This document shows positions 45,437-56,708 of a DNA stretch of 64,000 bases, one piece after another; position 1 is the first letter of the stretch, and every line of letters begins with the position of its first letter. The stretch lies in NCBI GenBank assembly GCA_020081605.1, contig JAHREC010000062.1:1054001-1118000 (forward strand), written 5' to 3'. The notes under the pieces are model-generated. The model worked only from the letters and a program-made list of their open reading frames with translations. It searched no databases and had not been told where the DNA came from. The translations under genes were made by a program, and so were the position numbers. The stretch is from Albifimbria verrucaria. Lineage: Eukaryota; Ascomycota; Sordariomycetes; Hypocreales; Stachybotryaceae.

Positions 45437-45497
45437 AGCATCCCTTGTAGCTCAGTTGGCTAGAGCGTCTGACTGTTAATCAGTCAAACGCTCTAGC
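45437..45497 (+). pseudogene. tRNA-Asn(GTT) relic with fold-back 3' half
   Basis: The 5' half (acceptor side, D-arm GCTCAGTTGGCTAGAGC, anticodon arm with GTT) matches the tRNA-Asn-like copy at 57137-57210. After TTAAT the sequence does not continue into the variable and T arms. Instead it is the reverse complement of 45459-45475 (16 of 17 positions), giving a long hairpin with a five-base loop. Acceptor position spacing also has an extra T. It cannot fold as a tRNA. Confidence 0.72.
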
Positions 45498-45510
45498 TGC
45501 CTCACGGCTC

Positions 45511-45890
45511 GGGTTCGAGGTTGCTATTATCTATGCCCTTACAATAGAGGCGGACGCGGTCAAGATACTTTTTAACCAGTACTAAGATAATAAATACTCC
45601 TTCAGCAAAGAGCCTAGCAATCCTAATACTTATACTACCGGCTCTATTAGTTATTATAATATTATTCTTTTTATATATACTTAGTATAAAGAAAGTAAAT
45701 ACTATTATTATTATAGTATATTATTAAGCTAATTACCCTAATATTAAGTTACCTCTTATTATAGGTATTTATGGCGCTATACCTTTTATATCGGGCTTGG
45801 ATATAGAAATTATACTCAGGGATATTATTATTAGCAGCGGTATCGTTCAGTATAACTTCAGTCGATACCTTGGTGATTGGTGTTTCGACA
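45511..45890 (+). pseudogene. RIP-eroded nucleoside-phosphorylase relic
   Basis: Begins [18 protein letters not shown] and continues as a recognisable copy of the phosphorylase domain of the receptor at 29.7-33.1 kb. The Trp of its QYWDD block is now a TAA stop, and GAC GAT GAG-type codons have become GAT AAT AAA. Changes are overwhelmingly C-to-T and G-to-A, and A+T content is very high. It directly abuts the tRNA hairpin relic. Confidence 0.75.
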
Positions 45891-45897
45891 TAGAGAG

Positions 45898-45955
45898 GTA
45901 GCAATGATCAGGGATGTCATCCTAGTTTCAAGCCAAAGCATTTTTTCTAACCATA
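45898..45955 (+). repeat. Eroded second copy of the 58-bp dispersed repeat
   Basis: Matches 40158-40215 from GTAGCAATGATCAG through a CCATAT end. Its palindromic core is disrupted by transitions. It immediately follows the phosphorylase relic. Confidence 0.55.
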
Positions 45956-45997
45956 TATAATATATTATTCATCATAATTTAACACAATTTCTTGTAA

Positions 45998-47106
45998 TCA
46001 TTTACGTATTCTCCAAGTCTCGCCAATCATCTCCTTGAAAATTGTCATATGCCTTGCCCATATCCTTCTATTCTCTTTACCTCTGATCCATTCTTTGAAC
46101 CATAATAAGGCTGAAAAGTCATGCCTCATTTCCTCCTCACTTTCGGTACCATCAAGAATTGTCATATTTTCTCCGAGACCGAGAATGAGCAGGTATAAAG
46201 CAGCCTCCCGGCTCAGCCCTTTATCTAAGCTGGCCATTACCTCTTCGATAAGAATGGAGTCAAGGATTTCCTCACTGTCCTTTAAAACCCCAAATGCTTG
46301 ATAGTTTACGCCCTTTGCTCGACAAAATCTTCGAACCGATGTGTCGTAGTCATTTTCCGGCGTAAATCGGTTTTGCACAATAGATGGCTTTACGTCAGCC
46401 AGGTCGTAGAGTCTTCGCAAAATATGCAGAGGGACATTCGATATTCCGATTGTGCGTATCTCGTGTGGCACACTGACTTCTCTTAGTTTCCAAAAGACAA
46501 CACCGACGCGAAGCTTCAAGATGGAGGTCCAAAGTGGTAGATATCACTTACTATGATGATAATGTACGCCAGGCTGTAAGAGTATCTTCAAAATCCTGGT
46601 AAGGAGAGTGAAGGAGTACCGAATCCAAGTAAACAGTTTCAGCCGCTTGTAGATTGGATAATTCCTTATGACGCAGATTCTGCAAAGTCTTGCTTATTGA
46701 CGAATGAACCTGTTCCGAGACAGGCGAAGAGGGATCATAAGGAGCTGTACCAGGTTCGTGCCCGCTAGGAGGGGTAAACTTCGACTGAATCTGCCTGCGT
46801 TCAGTAACTTGGAACAGGAGCACGCTAGAACTTCTGGCTATTAAATACGAGCACATACCCATATCTCACTACGTGTCTTGAATTTACCACAACGGAATGC
46901 CTTGCGGATAGCATCCCCACAAGGTTCTCACGATAGCTTTTCGGTTGAGCCGCGGTGTCAAATGATGTGAAACCATTCTCAATTGCCCGGAATGTGATTT
47001 CGTGGGTCAAGTCTTTCTTCCATGCTGTACCATAGAGCAACTGCTGGACCGGGTGTAAATTTGGTGCAGGGGCAGTCGGTGGATGTGAAAAGACGAGGGC
47101 GCGCAT
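45998..47106 (-). CDS. Aldo-keto reductase (C-terminal part of an apparent fusion)
   Basis: NADPH-dependent aldo-keto reductase of about 310 residues. It has QQLLYGTAWKKD, the catalytic-Asp block GFTSFDTAAQPKSYRENLVG, LDSVLLHSPYQDFEDT and the nicotinamide-binding IGISNVPLHILRRL with IVQNRF. Introns are 46858-46791 and 46551-46473; the second leads in phase into VPHEIRTIGISN. One base is lost at the run 46915-46918. The first possible Met (47106) lies inside the last conserved block of the upstream CmcJ/AsaB-like domain, and the frame is open straight through with no stop, so this may be the C-terminal half of a two-domain enzyme rather than a separate gene. Usual AKR substrates are aldehydes or ketones. 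Confidence 0.78.
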
Positions 47107-48189
47107 TTCAATACTTCGCCGTGGTTTTGCGTTTTCGATCGGATTCCTAAGCTTGAAGGCCGCGTGCAATACCCTGCCCATTGGGTGGGTTAGCAGAATG
47201 TTTGTAAAAGAGAGACTTTAACATAAGCTCCATACGCTTGGCAGTCACATCCTCCTTGGAGTCATGTATTTTGAATATGAATAATTCATTTGGTTGCTGT
47301 TTGGATAAATAGTACCACTTATAATAAGGTGTATATCTTCCAAAGAACGTCTCTCCTTGAAAGTTGGACCGGATGTTGTCTGACGCAACAAGATCTTCTT
47401 TCGTAAAGGAACGGGCATCTGTCAACGCCAAAGGGTAATCATCAACTTGCTCGAGAGGTCTCCACATGCTTTCAAAGTGTTAAGTGTTACTAGATGTATG
47501 TGCTGTTTGTTGTGGTTGAAACGTACTTGATTATTCTTACTCGATTACGGAGTAGGTCATCCGCTTCATCCTTAAAGTATGCCTTCACTCGCAATGAGGC
47601 ACCAACATCACTTTCATCTGTGTTTACTTAGCCAGAGTCCTTTTCACCTCTCGTGCTTTGCTAATTGAAGACAAGACTTGCCAATGTGTGGATATACTGC
47701 GGGATTCAAAGCATCAGTTGGGCTGTTGAGATTGACCTCACGTTTTTCCTTAAGATCGCCTGTCTGACTATCTCGTAACTACAGACTCTTAGTACTCTAG
47801 GCAACAGAGTAGATGCAAGCATCTAAGGAGAACTTACTCTCCAGTTGTAGAAATAGATCCAGTCAACATCATCGAGGGCTTGTTTCAGTACGCCCGCACA
47901 CTCTCTTGCATAAACCAGTTCGACGGCTTCACGGTCATTCCAAAGCCTAAAGGATGTAGGACGGTCCATGATCTGAAACCCATGTTCATCTAGAACAAAC
48001 TGTCGTTCAACCCCTCATATCATGTACTAGATTGCCTTTGTGTTGCTTGAAGACAAGATTTGTTCTGTCTGCTGGGCCGTATCCGCTGGGTAGCTGCATG
48101 AAAATTTCAAAGGGTTTCTCGACTTCATACAGCTCTTGCCACTCAATAAAGTCAAAGTCTGCGACTTGGGGTCCAGTAGCTTCCTCCAT
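47104..48189 (-). CDS. CmcJ/AsaB-like oxygenase domain protein, continuous with AKR
   Basis: Member of the fungal family related to CmcJ, AsaB and GA4 desaturase (hydroxylase/methyltransferase-annotated, common in secondary metabolism). Exons are 48189-47838, 47778-47682, 47617-47527, 47468-47236 and 47173 onward. The intron 47681-47618 is GC-AG. Motifs in order are VHDMRG, GFQIMDRPTSFRLW, ECAGVLKQALDDVDWIYFYN, NPAVYPHID across the GC intron, MWRPLEQVDDYPLALTDARS, VASDNIRSNFQGE, WYYLSKQQPNELFIFK, LHAAFKLRNP and SIEMRALVF. Losses occur at the run 48011-48014 (apparently two bases) and near 47172. SIEMRALVF normally lies at or near the family C-terminus; here the frame continues into an aldo-keto reductase. 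Confidence 0.75.
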
Positions 48190-49051
48190 CGTGTCGTCAA
48201 GGGGCGTCTAGAAGTTTTGAACTCCCTACGATGCCGAAAATACCATAGAACGAAGCCACAACACAACTGTACCAAATCTTCTCTATGCTTGCTCTAGAGT
48301 AAGCCCCTCTAACAGAAATGCCGTTATGGTTTCTCAGTTGGGTGATCCTCTATGCTACCATGTTGCTTACACTATCACGGAACTGCACTTTTGATAGCCG
48401 TTTGCTTTCCCCGCCTTTGGGTGTTACTTTCCTACTATCGTTGAGAATCAATCCAATCTGAAATCAGCCGCAAGCGAGCGGGCACCTATCATAACGAGAT
48501 CATGGGATCAACTTGGTGTCACCTGTGACCGGTGTGGCATACCCGCATACCTGCTATGCAATAACTCGAGAGGATTACATCACTAGATAGAATTATGTCT
48601 CGCAATACATCATCACATGCAGTATTCTCTTACCGAGTTAGAATGACCCTTTGCACGCCGCTGGGTATCTCGTGGCGTGGATCATACCAAGCACATCCTT
48701 CCATCGAGAGGGATAAAGCCATTACTTACTTACCGCTCCAGTACCCAGTGACTAGAAAGCAGGATGGCAAGCCTTATGACATAGAAGATCATGATAACTA
48801 AGAAACAACTAGTAATACCGATTCAAATTCTGAATATTGCTTGTACTAAAACCTTGTCTTCTTGCGTAAACACACTGGCCCTTCGCCTTACATAAATCCA
48901 AGTGAGCGCTTACGAACATTCTTTGAGGCGTCATCACCATCCAGTTCCTTAAACCCGCTTCACTCCTACTGGGAAGTATTGTGTCATTTGTACTCTGGCC
49001 TTGATCAGTACTTAGTAGCTTGAGTACACTGGGAGAAGGGCGTAATACCAT
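48190..49051. other. Intergenic region, no gene seen
   Basis: About 860 bp upstream of the CmcJ-like start. Short frames exist near 48595 and 48809-49051 without family features. It should contain the promoter of the CmcJ/AKR gene. Confidence 0.4.
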
Positions 49052-49204
49052 TTACCCCGTGTGATTATAGTATATGCCCTCCTCGTAAGTGAACATTTCC
49101 TCTCCGTCAGAGGAATCGGAGATGTCAGAGTTGCTCTCTAGTTTTTCGTGTCGCTTGCCAGCATCTTTCTTCTCCTTTTTAGCTTTTCGAGAATAGCTAC
49201 CCAT
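49052..49204 (-). CDS. Possible 50-residue charged small protein
   Basis: A 50-codon frame begins MGSYSRKAKKEKKDAGKRHE, switches to an acidic stretch (SNSDISDSSDGEE) and ends TYEEGIYYNHTG. The strongly non-random charge pattern, lysine block then Asp/Ser/Glu block, makes coding plausible. It could be a terminal exon of an unrecognised gene. No domain match comes to mind and no intron pair is obvious. Confidence 0.25.
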   Translation of the reverse strand: MGSYSRKAKKEKKDAGKRHEKLESNSDISDSSDGEEMFTYEEGIYYNHTG

Positions 49205-49832
49205 GGTTGGCGGCGGGAGTCTTGAGTGACTATATCAGCCTGTCTCTTGCTGCCCTGTTCGTGATCCATGTTACTGGTAGTAGACGCAAAATCTTCAGCT
49301 GTAGAGGTGAGAATCCTTAAGACCGCTACTTGTGAGATGAAAATTGTGCAAGAATTCCTAGAGCGGGCAGCCTAGGGGCTTTGTCTATTTAACATCCAAT
49401 TGGTGTAGACTTGTACCTCTGCATATGAGGGGACTTTGGTAAGGTCCAAGATAAGATGGTGTGAGGAGCATGCAGACTGCGTGATAGTGTGTCTATCCAT
49501 GATTCGTCTTTCAATGATGTAGGCTTAATATGGAACATATCCTGTGGCGCTATTTTGGTGTGTGGTATCACTAATTACTGGCAGATCCCCGTTAGGGCTG
49601 CAGAGGTCTACGATTCCATTGCTTGGGTAGTCAGTGAGAGGTGTGTGAGCCATGTGCCAGCTGGCAATACAGCAATACATGAGAGGAGGACGGAAGCATC
49701 AAGGAGATAGAGCCTGGCGACCGTTGCGTTGCTTACTGCAATCAATACAACCAATAACAAGATACTAGCCTCTGAAACTTGTGAATATCTGGGTAGACAC
49801 CAGAGTCAGAGGACTGTTAATAAATTCCCTTA

Positions 49833-51387
49833 CTACAATTTCGTGAAAATCCAGGGCCGCCTCCCATTTCCATCCATTTGAACCCGACAATCTTCTGGAT
49901 TTCGTTCGCTTCGAACACAAATTTATATGCGCCAACTGCCTGCACGTAGCGGGACCTCCTTGCCTCCTCCTCATCAGTCATAAGCCAAGTGAATGTGTCG
50001 TAGTGATAGTGTTCCAGATTATACACCTGATCTGAGCGGTCCATGATGCGAATTTTCAGCGATCCGTCTTGGACGAACACATCCACGTAGAAAGACTTGG
50101 ATGTCCAGTAATATCTTCCTGGTATGCGCCCAGAGGCTTTGGCGATGTTCCAGATACCCTGGCCGATGACAACTCTTCGGATTGCCTTTTGTATCGGCGG
50201 GATGCTCGTTCCATAGCGGACTGAGTTAGCTGGACGAAATCGTGGTTTCCAGAGCCTCCAAGCAGCTTGTCAAGTACTGCATTTGCAATGAAATCTGAAC
50301 TGTCGCAGGATCCTTTAGTGTTTACAAGAACAAACACTGCGATTTGTGACTCCGGAAGGAGAATCGCAGTAGAAGTGAAACCTGCTAGTGAGCCTGTATG
50401 AGAGAAGAAAGTTTGAGCATCTGTGCCCTTGCCGATGATGGGTGGCTTGTCAAGAAGATCTCCATTTGGGGATAAGACGCCCGGCCACCCAGGCAGAGAT
50501 CCCTTGACCCAGCCCAGAGCGTACTGGTTGATGGAATTGATCTTCTGTGGCATGGGTACATGTCCTTGAAAGAGGGTACCAAGTTGCTTGAAAGGAGAGG
50601 GTGCTGTCTTTTCCCCATTGATTTCATGTTTCATAGCGGTGAGAAGGCTCCCATAGTAGAGCAAGAGGTCTTTGGTGGTGCTGCATACACCACCAGCCGG
50701 CCCCATTATGGTCGAGGAGTCGGCAGTCTGGGATCTTATAGGTAACAACGTCGCGTCGTTCAGTCCCATGAATCCTTCGGCTATGTTGGAGTCTTCTCTC
50801 CATTCAGGGTCTAGCCTAGTGCGGTTCATTCCTAAAGGTTTAAAGAGTATCTCGCCTAGTTTCTCATGAAACTCGACAGTGGTTTTTCGCTTTATTATCT
50901 CGGCAGCCAAGGCATATCCCCAGTTTGAGTATCTCCAGCCTTTGCCTGGGAGGAAGCACGGTTTCATGCCATTGATCATAGAAATCAAAGATGACTTGTC
51001 GACCAAGGGATACGAGTTGCCCTGGTACCAGAGAATATTAAATGTTGGCAGGCCTGATCGCATGGATAAAAGGTCGAGAATGGTGCAGTCCAAGGTTTCG
51101 ACTTCAGGAATGATGCTGCGAACGTTGTCATTCCAAGACAAGACCCTTGTGTCTACAAGATGTCCTATGAGGGAGGCAATCATGGACTTGGAAAGAGAGC
51201 CGATACCGTACAAGGTGTTCCAATCAGGTGCTTGTTCTCTCTGGTGGTCTTTGAAGCCATATTGCCCGTCGTAGCACTCTCCGTTACGGATGACACCGAC
51301 GGAGGCTCCTGCGGATCCAGAGGCCTTCAGGATATTCTCAATGGTTGTTTGCAGAGCATTGAGCTGCTCGCTAATCTCGTTCGTCAT
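49833..51387 (-). CDS. Class C beta-lactamase-like serine hydrolase
   Basis: Serine hydrolase of about 515 residues with the three active-site elements of the class C beta-lactamase/transesterase fold: GIGSLSKSM (SxxK), YSNWGYALA (YxN) and FFSHTGSLAGF (HTG in place of KTG). A small C-terminal domain follows (EHYHYDTFTWLM, FKWMEMGG), as in many fungal members. One base is lost near 50118 (after GAY) and probably another at the T-run near 49845; repairing both ends the protein at 49833, otherwise the frame stops at 49817. Start at 51387 is the first Met; the open frame extends upstream with a hydrophobic AVAFGLSFPTPTALSP, so an N-terminal exon or signal sequence may be missing. Substrate unknown: esterase, peptidase or LovD-type acyltransfer. 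Confidence 0.78.
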
Positions 51388-51449
51388 GCTGGATACTGGA
51401 ACTGGGCCAAGGTAGGGATGCAAAAGACTGCTAACCGGGGACAATGCCG

Positions 51450-52790
51450 TTGGGGTTGGAAAAGAGAGACCGAAGGCAACTGCGAATGTGAGTTGGCGGG
51501 GTTTTACAATGAGGCTGGCTTATTTCAGCATGTCTCCAATAACCGACAGCAGAAGAACAGTGTACCGCACCTACTATATAGTAGGCCAGGCGCCTCAGAA
51601 TTAATTCCATAATCACACCCTTTTCAAGGCGCCATCCGGCACATAAGGCAGTAAATATGATTCACATAGCTGCGACGGCTCTAATACACCTAGATTCAGT
51701 CTGTGCCGAGGAAGCAGATAGTGGTGTGTTCTCTACTCAGTGTTGATTCCGATGCCTTACTGATAGCCTTGGCCGTATCATCCCCGCATGGATGGACAAG
51801 TCGTTCAGCTCACCGAAACTACAGTGAGGCTGACAAGGACGCATTGCAGTAGGCCATGCATTGATGCAAGCTGCCAGAAACGATGGCCGTTACAGACGTT
51901 GGAAATCTCACCTGTAAACGGCTGAATAAATCATGAAGGTCATACACTACCCCAATATAACGGGCTTTGGAGTGCCAGAAGTATCTCTTAAGTTTCCTCT
52001 TCTTAATGGATAATATGTAATGTAAGAATATGATGATATATTTTATTTATAGTTTTCATTAATTTTGTTCAATCACGATTGTGAATTCAGCAATCAGTGA
52101 TTATATATTAAGTCCTATGAGATAAACATTTATAATAATGCAAAAGTATATATAAGTAACTAAACCTATAGGTGTTTCTGTAATTTAGAATGCTTTGAGT
52201 ACTAAAAATATACTTCAAAAGTATTATTGAAATGCATTTGATGGAGTTGAAGTTTAGGGCAGCTGGCAATATATACGCTCAATCGCGACGCTCTTTGATA
52301 GTCCTAGACTTCCCATCACCAGACAAGCTCATTAGTTGCCGCTTATAGCATACTTTGATCGTTGGACAGTCTATTGGGGCTCGCGCATCTGAGTCGTGTG
52401 GCATTGATCCTATCATTTTGTCATGGGTGGTGATCACATGTGGTAGCGTTCGGCAGTTCTGGAGCGCGCCCATCCCTCACCGAGTAGGCAAACAGAGCCT
52501 CATGCGAACCACAATGTGGCTCGCCCAGCGTCCCAAATCCATGGACACCATACCCTCTCGACACCGACTTCTTTTGTGGAGTCCGCCCAATTCTTCGTCG
52601 GTGCAAGGCAGACCGTACCAGAGAGCACAATCGAGCTTTCCCTTTGTCCCTTTCTCATTCGTTGCCTATCAGCGCACACATATGATCAATTGTTGGAAGG
52701 ACCAAGAGTTTACCACCCTCCTTGTGCTCGTGTCATGTCATCTTCCCATGCGTCAGAGCCAACTGCACTATCTCTCATTCCGTGTCAATC
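51450..52790. other. Intergenic region with an AT-rich core
   Basis: About 1.3 kb between divergent genes. 51990-52260 is strongly AT-rich with no open frame. 52279-52790 has overlapping frames on both strands without domains. The promoter of the NB-ARC gene should lie in the right part. No transposon ends seen. Confidence 0.45.
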
Positions 52791-55700
52791 ATGGAGCAAC
52801 AACGAGCCATTTCCAAAGCCCGCTGGGACGAAACGTTCAAGGCTAGCTTGGAAAGTCTAGGGTCCAAGAGTGCACTTGTTAGGCGCGACTTGGACCATAG
52901 GACCTTCGATATTTACCTGCGCAATTTGCTAGCCGTTACACAAAATAGCAAACTTGCAACCATGATATCAGCTGCCCAACCGGTTGCAAGCTTGCTAGAA
53001 CAATTCACTCGAGCAATAAGCATTATGGCGCAGACTCAGAGCACAGTCGCCCTCGTTTGGGGGCTGTACAGGCTTTGCTAGAGGTTCGAATATACCATTG
53101 TCCAGTAGCTTTCAATCATCCATTTCCGACTTGGCAATTTTGAGAATTCTTTTCTGCTAACAGTGGGAGGATGTAGGTCTCAAAGAACTTCACAAATATA
53201 CTTGGAGCTATCGCCGAAATGCTGTCCGAGCTTACTTCAACGCTGCCCAAATTTGAAGCCTACATGGGAATATTCCCAGAAGCTTACGAGCTGAACGAAC
53301 CGCTTCGTGAGATATATGCTGTTTATATCAACTGCTGTATTGAGGCCATTCTGTTTCTCAGAAGTAATCGATTCAGTACGCCACCCTAGCCGTCTGGCAT
53401 TCAATGGCCTGCCTTGTTGACATATATCGCAGAGATGCTGAAGAATATCCTTTTACCTAAAATCCGGAAATCGTTTGAAGCTGCGAGGGAAGATTTAAAG
53501 CGTCACAGCAATAGTTTTACGAACAGTGTTAACGTTGCCACGGCACGGCTTCAACGGGCCACATATAATACTGTGACAAACACCCATCAAGAGATAGTGA
53601 GGCATTTCCAAAGACCTGCAGAAGCAACTTTGTATGGTGTAAAGTTCTCTCCCAACCCCAGCTTCCAAGGAAGAGTAACCGAGTTGGAGTTGCTGGACAA
53701 GTACATACGTCAGCCCAGGCAGCGTGACCCAGCCAATATGACACCACAATCTTGTATGATTCGTGGTATGGGAGGTATGGGTAAGACCCAGATTGCCCTC
53801 CAGTACCTTTATCGCCACCAAAAGGACTACACCCATATTTTCTGGGTAGAATCTGAGACTGGACCCAAGATCATCAAGTCTTTCCACAACTTCGCTCAAA
53901 CACTGATGCCCACCAAAGTATCAAAGAACCAAGCACTCAGCTTTGGCCTGATGAAGAACTGGTTCAAACAAAGTAATAAACTCAATCGATTTTTTCATTT
54001 TACCGCTAATTGTATCATTTGATAGACGACTCGTGGTTGCTCATATTCGACAACGCAGAAAATGCAAGAATTGCTAATTATTGGCCTTCCTGTTCACATG
54101 GGTCGGTTATTGTCACCACTCAAAAGTCAATGCTTTCACATATTGCGTCCAGTGAGATTCACTTGACTGGTTTTGGCGAGGATGAGGGTAGTGAAGCCAT
54201 TCTCAAGCACTTCCGTCAAGAGACTCCGGAAATAGCATCCAAAGACTCAGATATTGCCAGAAAAATCTCAAGAGAAGTAGGGGACTCCCAATACTGCTAT
54301 TCCATGCCGCAGGATTCGCAACCCATTCCCAGTGTCGGTTAAAGGACTTACTGGAATTGCTGCAGCAACCAACTTCCTACAAGGAGATATTAGAGTACGA
54401 CTCCAGTGATACAAGTACTTTTCAATACGAGATCCCCATGTCTAGGCTTTGGGGATTGGCATTGAAGGAGTTGTCTCCAGAGGCAGTGCAAACACTGCGA
54501 ATTCTGGCCATGTTAAGTCCAGATGGGGTTCCCGAGGCCATGCTAATGGGGACTGGATAAACCCCAGCTTTCATTCCTTCAAAATAACCAGAAAACCAGG
54601 TAAAATACCACCCGCAAATCTTGGCCTCTTCTGTTATCACGTGTCTTCACTATGTATAAAATATCCCAGAATAGCGCGTGAAGGCGTGTGCCAAGTGGCT
54701 GCGCTACATGGGGACCCGTCTCTTTAGTTGAGAAATGGCAGAATACCACTGGGCTCTCCGAACGTACTTTCTTTTTATGAAACTTACTTGTGACTTTTCA
54801 GTTTCCTGCGACTACGCCAAAGCTTGTGTGGCCGGCATCTCGTTCAGATCAACAACAGCATGGGCACGTCTGACTTGCTTTCAATGCATAGATCTCTAAA
54901 AGCCTACGTCATACAGCACATGGACTGGTCTGAAGAACCCCTCGTTCTGCAACATACATTTGACGCGACGGTTGAGATCGTTCGCAAATCTTTCGTGCCA
55001 CAGTCCGCGACCCAAAGCCCATCAAACGAGAATTGGGACACTTGGAAAGAATACTTACCTCAGGTTCTAAGCCTAGAGGCATTTTATAAGGCGTGGAAGA
55101 ATAAAGTAATGCCTTCAACTACCTTTGCATCTCTTCTTTCGGATGCCGGTACATACCTGTTTGAAATTGGCCTTCGGAATGACTGTATAGCAACTTTGGA
55201 GATTGGCACAGAAGTTTGCAAGAGAATGGAACAAGACGATTCGATAGTTCCAATATATGCCAATGTCTGTGCTATACACGGGGCTATCCTGGCTGGGATT
55301 GGCCTCAGTGGTAGGAGACTAGCCCGTGTTCCAATCGAAAAGGCATTGCAGTTGAGACAACGGCGTATTGAAACACTTACTGGGTCGAACTCTACTACTA
55401 TAGACGACTTTTTATTACTATCCAACGGCTGGAATGACCTAGGTGTCCTCATGATGCAGAATGAAGAATTCGAGGATGCCATGGACTGTATCCAGAAGGG
55501 ATTAAATATCAAGCAAGAATGGATCACCGAGAAAGATTATCCTCAAAAGTTTGGTGAGAGCTATAAAAATCTTGCTTATTTGTTAGTGCACCAGGATCGA
55601 AAGACCGAGGCCGTTGAGTCCGCTAGAAAGGCATACGAACTAATGAAGAGAGCTAATGGTGAAAACGCACAAGCGACCCTTAAGGGAAAGTTTGTTTATG

Positions 55701-56254
55701 GTTGCATCCTACTAGCTACCGGTGACCTTGAAGCTGCCAAAAGGGTTCACAAAGATGTCCTTGAGAAGCGAGGTAAACTGTTGGGCGAGGTATCCTTCAT
55801 TACAAAGGACAGCAACTACGTACTAGGAGAGATTTACCGCCTTTTGGGTAAGCCTGATAAAGCTGAGTAGGTTGACTCAAGATCCCAATGGGTTGTTCTA
55901 TCAGCTGATATGAGAACTACAGAGAAATGTTTCGCAAAGCATTGCAGGATGTCGAAAAAGCTGGTTGTGGGTGAGTCGCCTCGGTGTATCATTGCTCCAC
56001 AGAAAAACGCTGATATCTTGTTCAGAGAAGAAGCTATTGCGAGAACGCAATACCACCTTAGCCTTGTCTTGAAAGACAAGGCAGAAGGCCATGAATCAGG
56101 AAGGGAATGGCTCAAACAAGCCGAGGAATTGAGTCAGAAGGTTCAACTGTACAAGCAGGCCATTGCAAATCAGTTAACAGCTGAGCAACTTCAAGAAAGC
56201 GATATTCGGATCTTGGATTTTGTTTCCTCCATTTGGTCAGGAGGCCGAATCTAA
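52791..56254 (+). CDS. NLR-like receptor: helical N-domain - NB-ARC - TPR-like
   Basis: STAND protein of about 1,040 residues. The N-terminal helical domain resembles that of many fungal NLRs (DUF7708-like; KARWDETFKASLESL, then NFTNILGAIAEMLSEL). NB-ARC follows with NPSFQGRVTELELL, the P-loop GMGGMGKTQIALQYLYRH, HIFWVESETG, LLIFDNAENARI (Walker B) and GSVIVTTQKS. The C-terminal part has helical repeats (WNDLGVLMMQNEEFEDAMDC, SYKNLAYLLVHQDRKTEAVE). Introns include 53084-53176, 53973-54025, one at about 54600-54805, one near 55869 and one near 55972. Bases are lost at G-runs near 53057, 54282 and 54548. Separately, an in-frame TAG at 53387-53389 is not explained by a homopolymer and may be a real CAG-to-TAG nonsense change, so the allele may be non-functional. 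Confidence 0.8.
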
Positions 56255-56708
56255 CTGGTTCGAAGCCGCCTTTTCCGCTTGATATACGAAAAACAGTGGA
56301 GTAATTTCTTTATCTAACGTCGCTAAGTGATCCCGGACAGGGTCCTGTTTATTGTATATAGTTGATTTAAAAGAGTTCTCACAAAGTGGACTCTTAGACA
56401 GTTTGGTGATCATGGCTGTATATTAGGCTTCAAAAATAATTATTGAGGTCAGAAATCAGAAGCAAAATTATCATTGGGCCCAGGTAGTAGCTAGGACGAG
56501 TGAATAAACAGGGCTATTCTGTATTAGTAGATATTTTGTAAATAAGACGTCTGTAGTAGATTAGCTAAAAGTATGAAGTCTAGAGGTAGGTATGACATAC
56601 CCCTAGTTGAGAAGTGGTAAAGAAGAAATTGATGAATTAGAGATGATTGATCAAATAGAGTATGAGTATGGAATTCAATAAATCAGAAAGAAATAATATA
56701 ACAGTCTC
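56255..56708. other. Intergenic region, no gene seen
   Basis: About 450 AT-rich bases after the NLR stop. No reading frame or RNA gene is supported. It ends where similarity to the 43.8-kb transporter begins. Confidence 0.4.
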
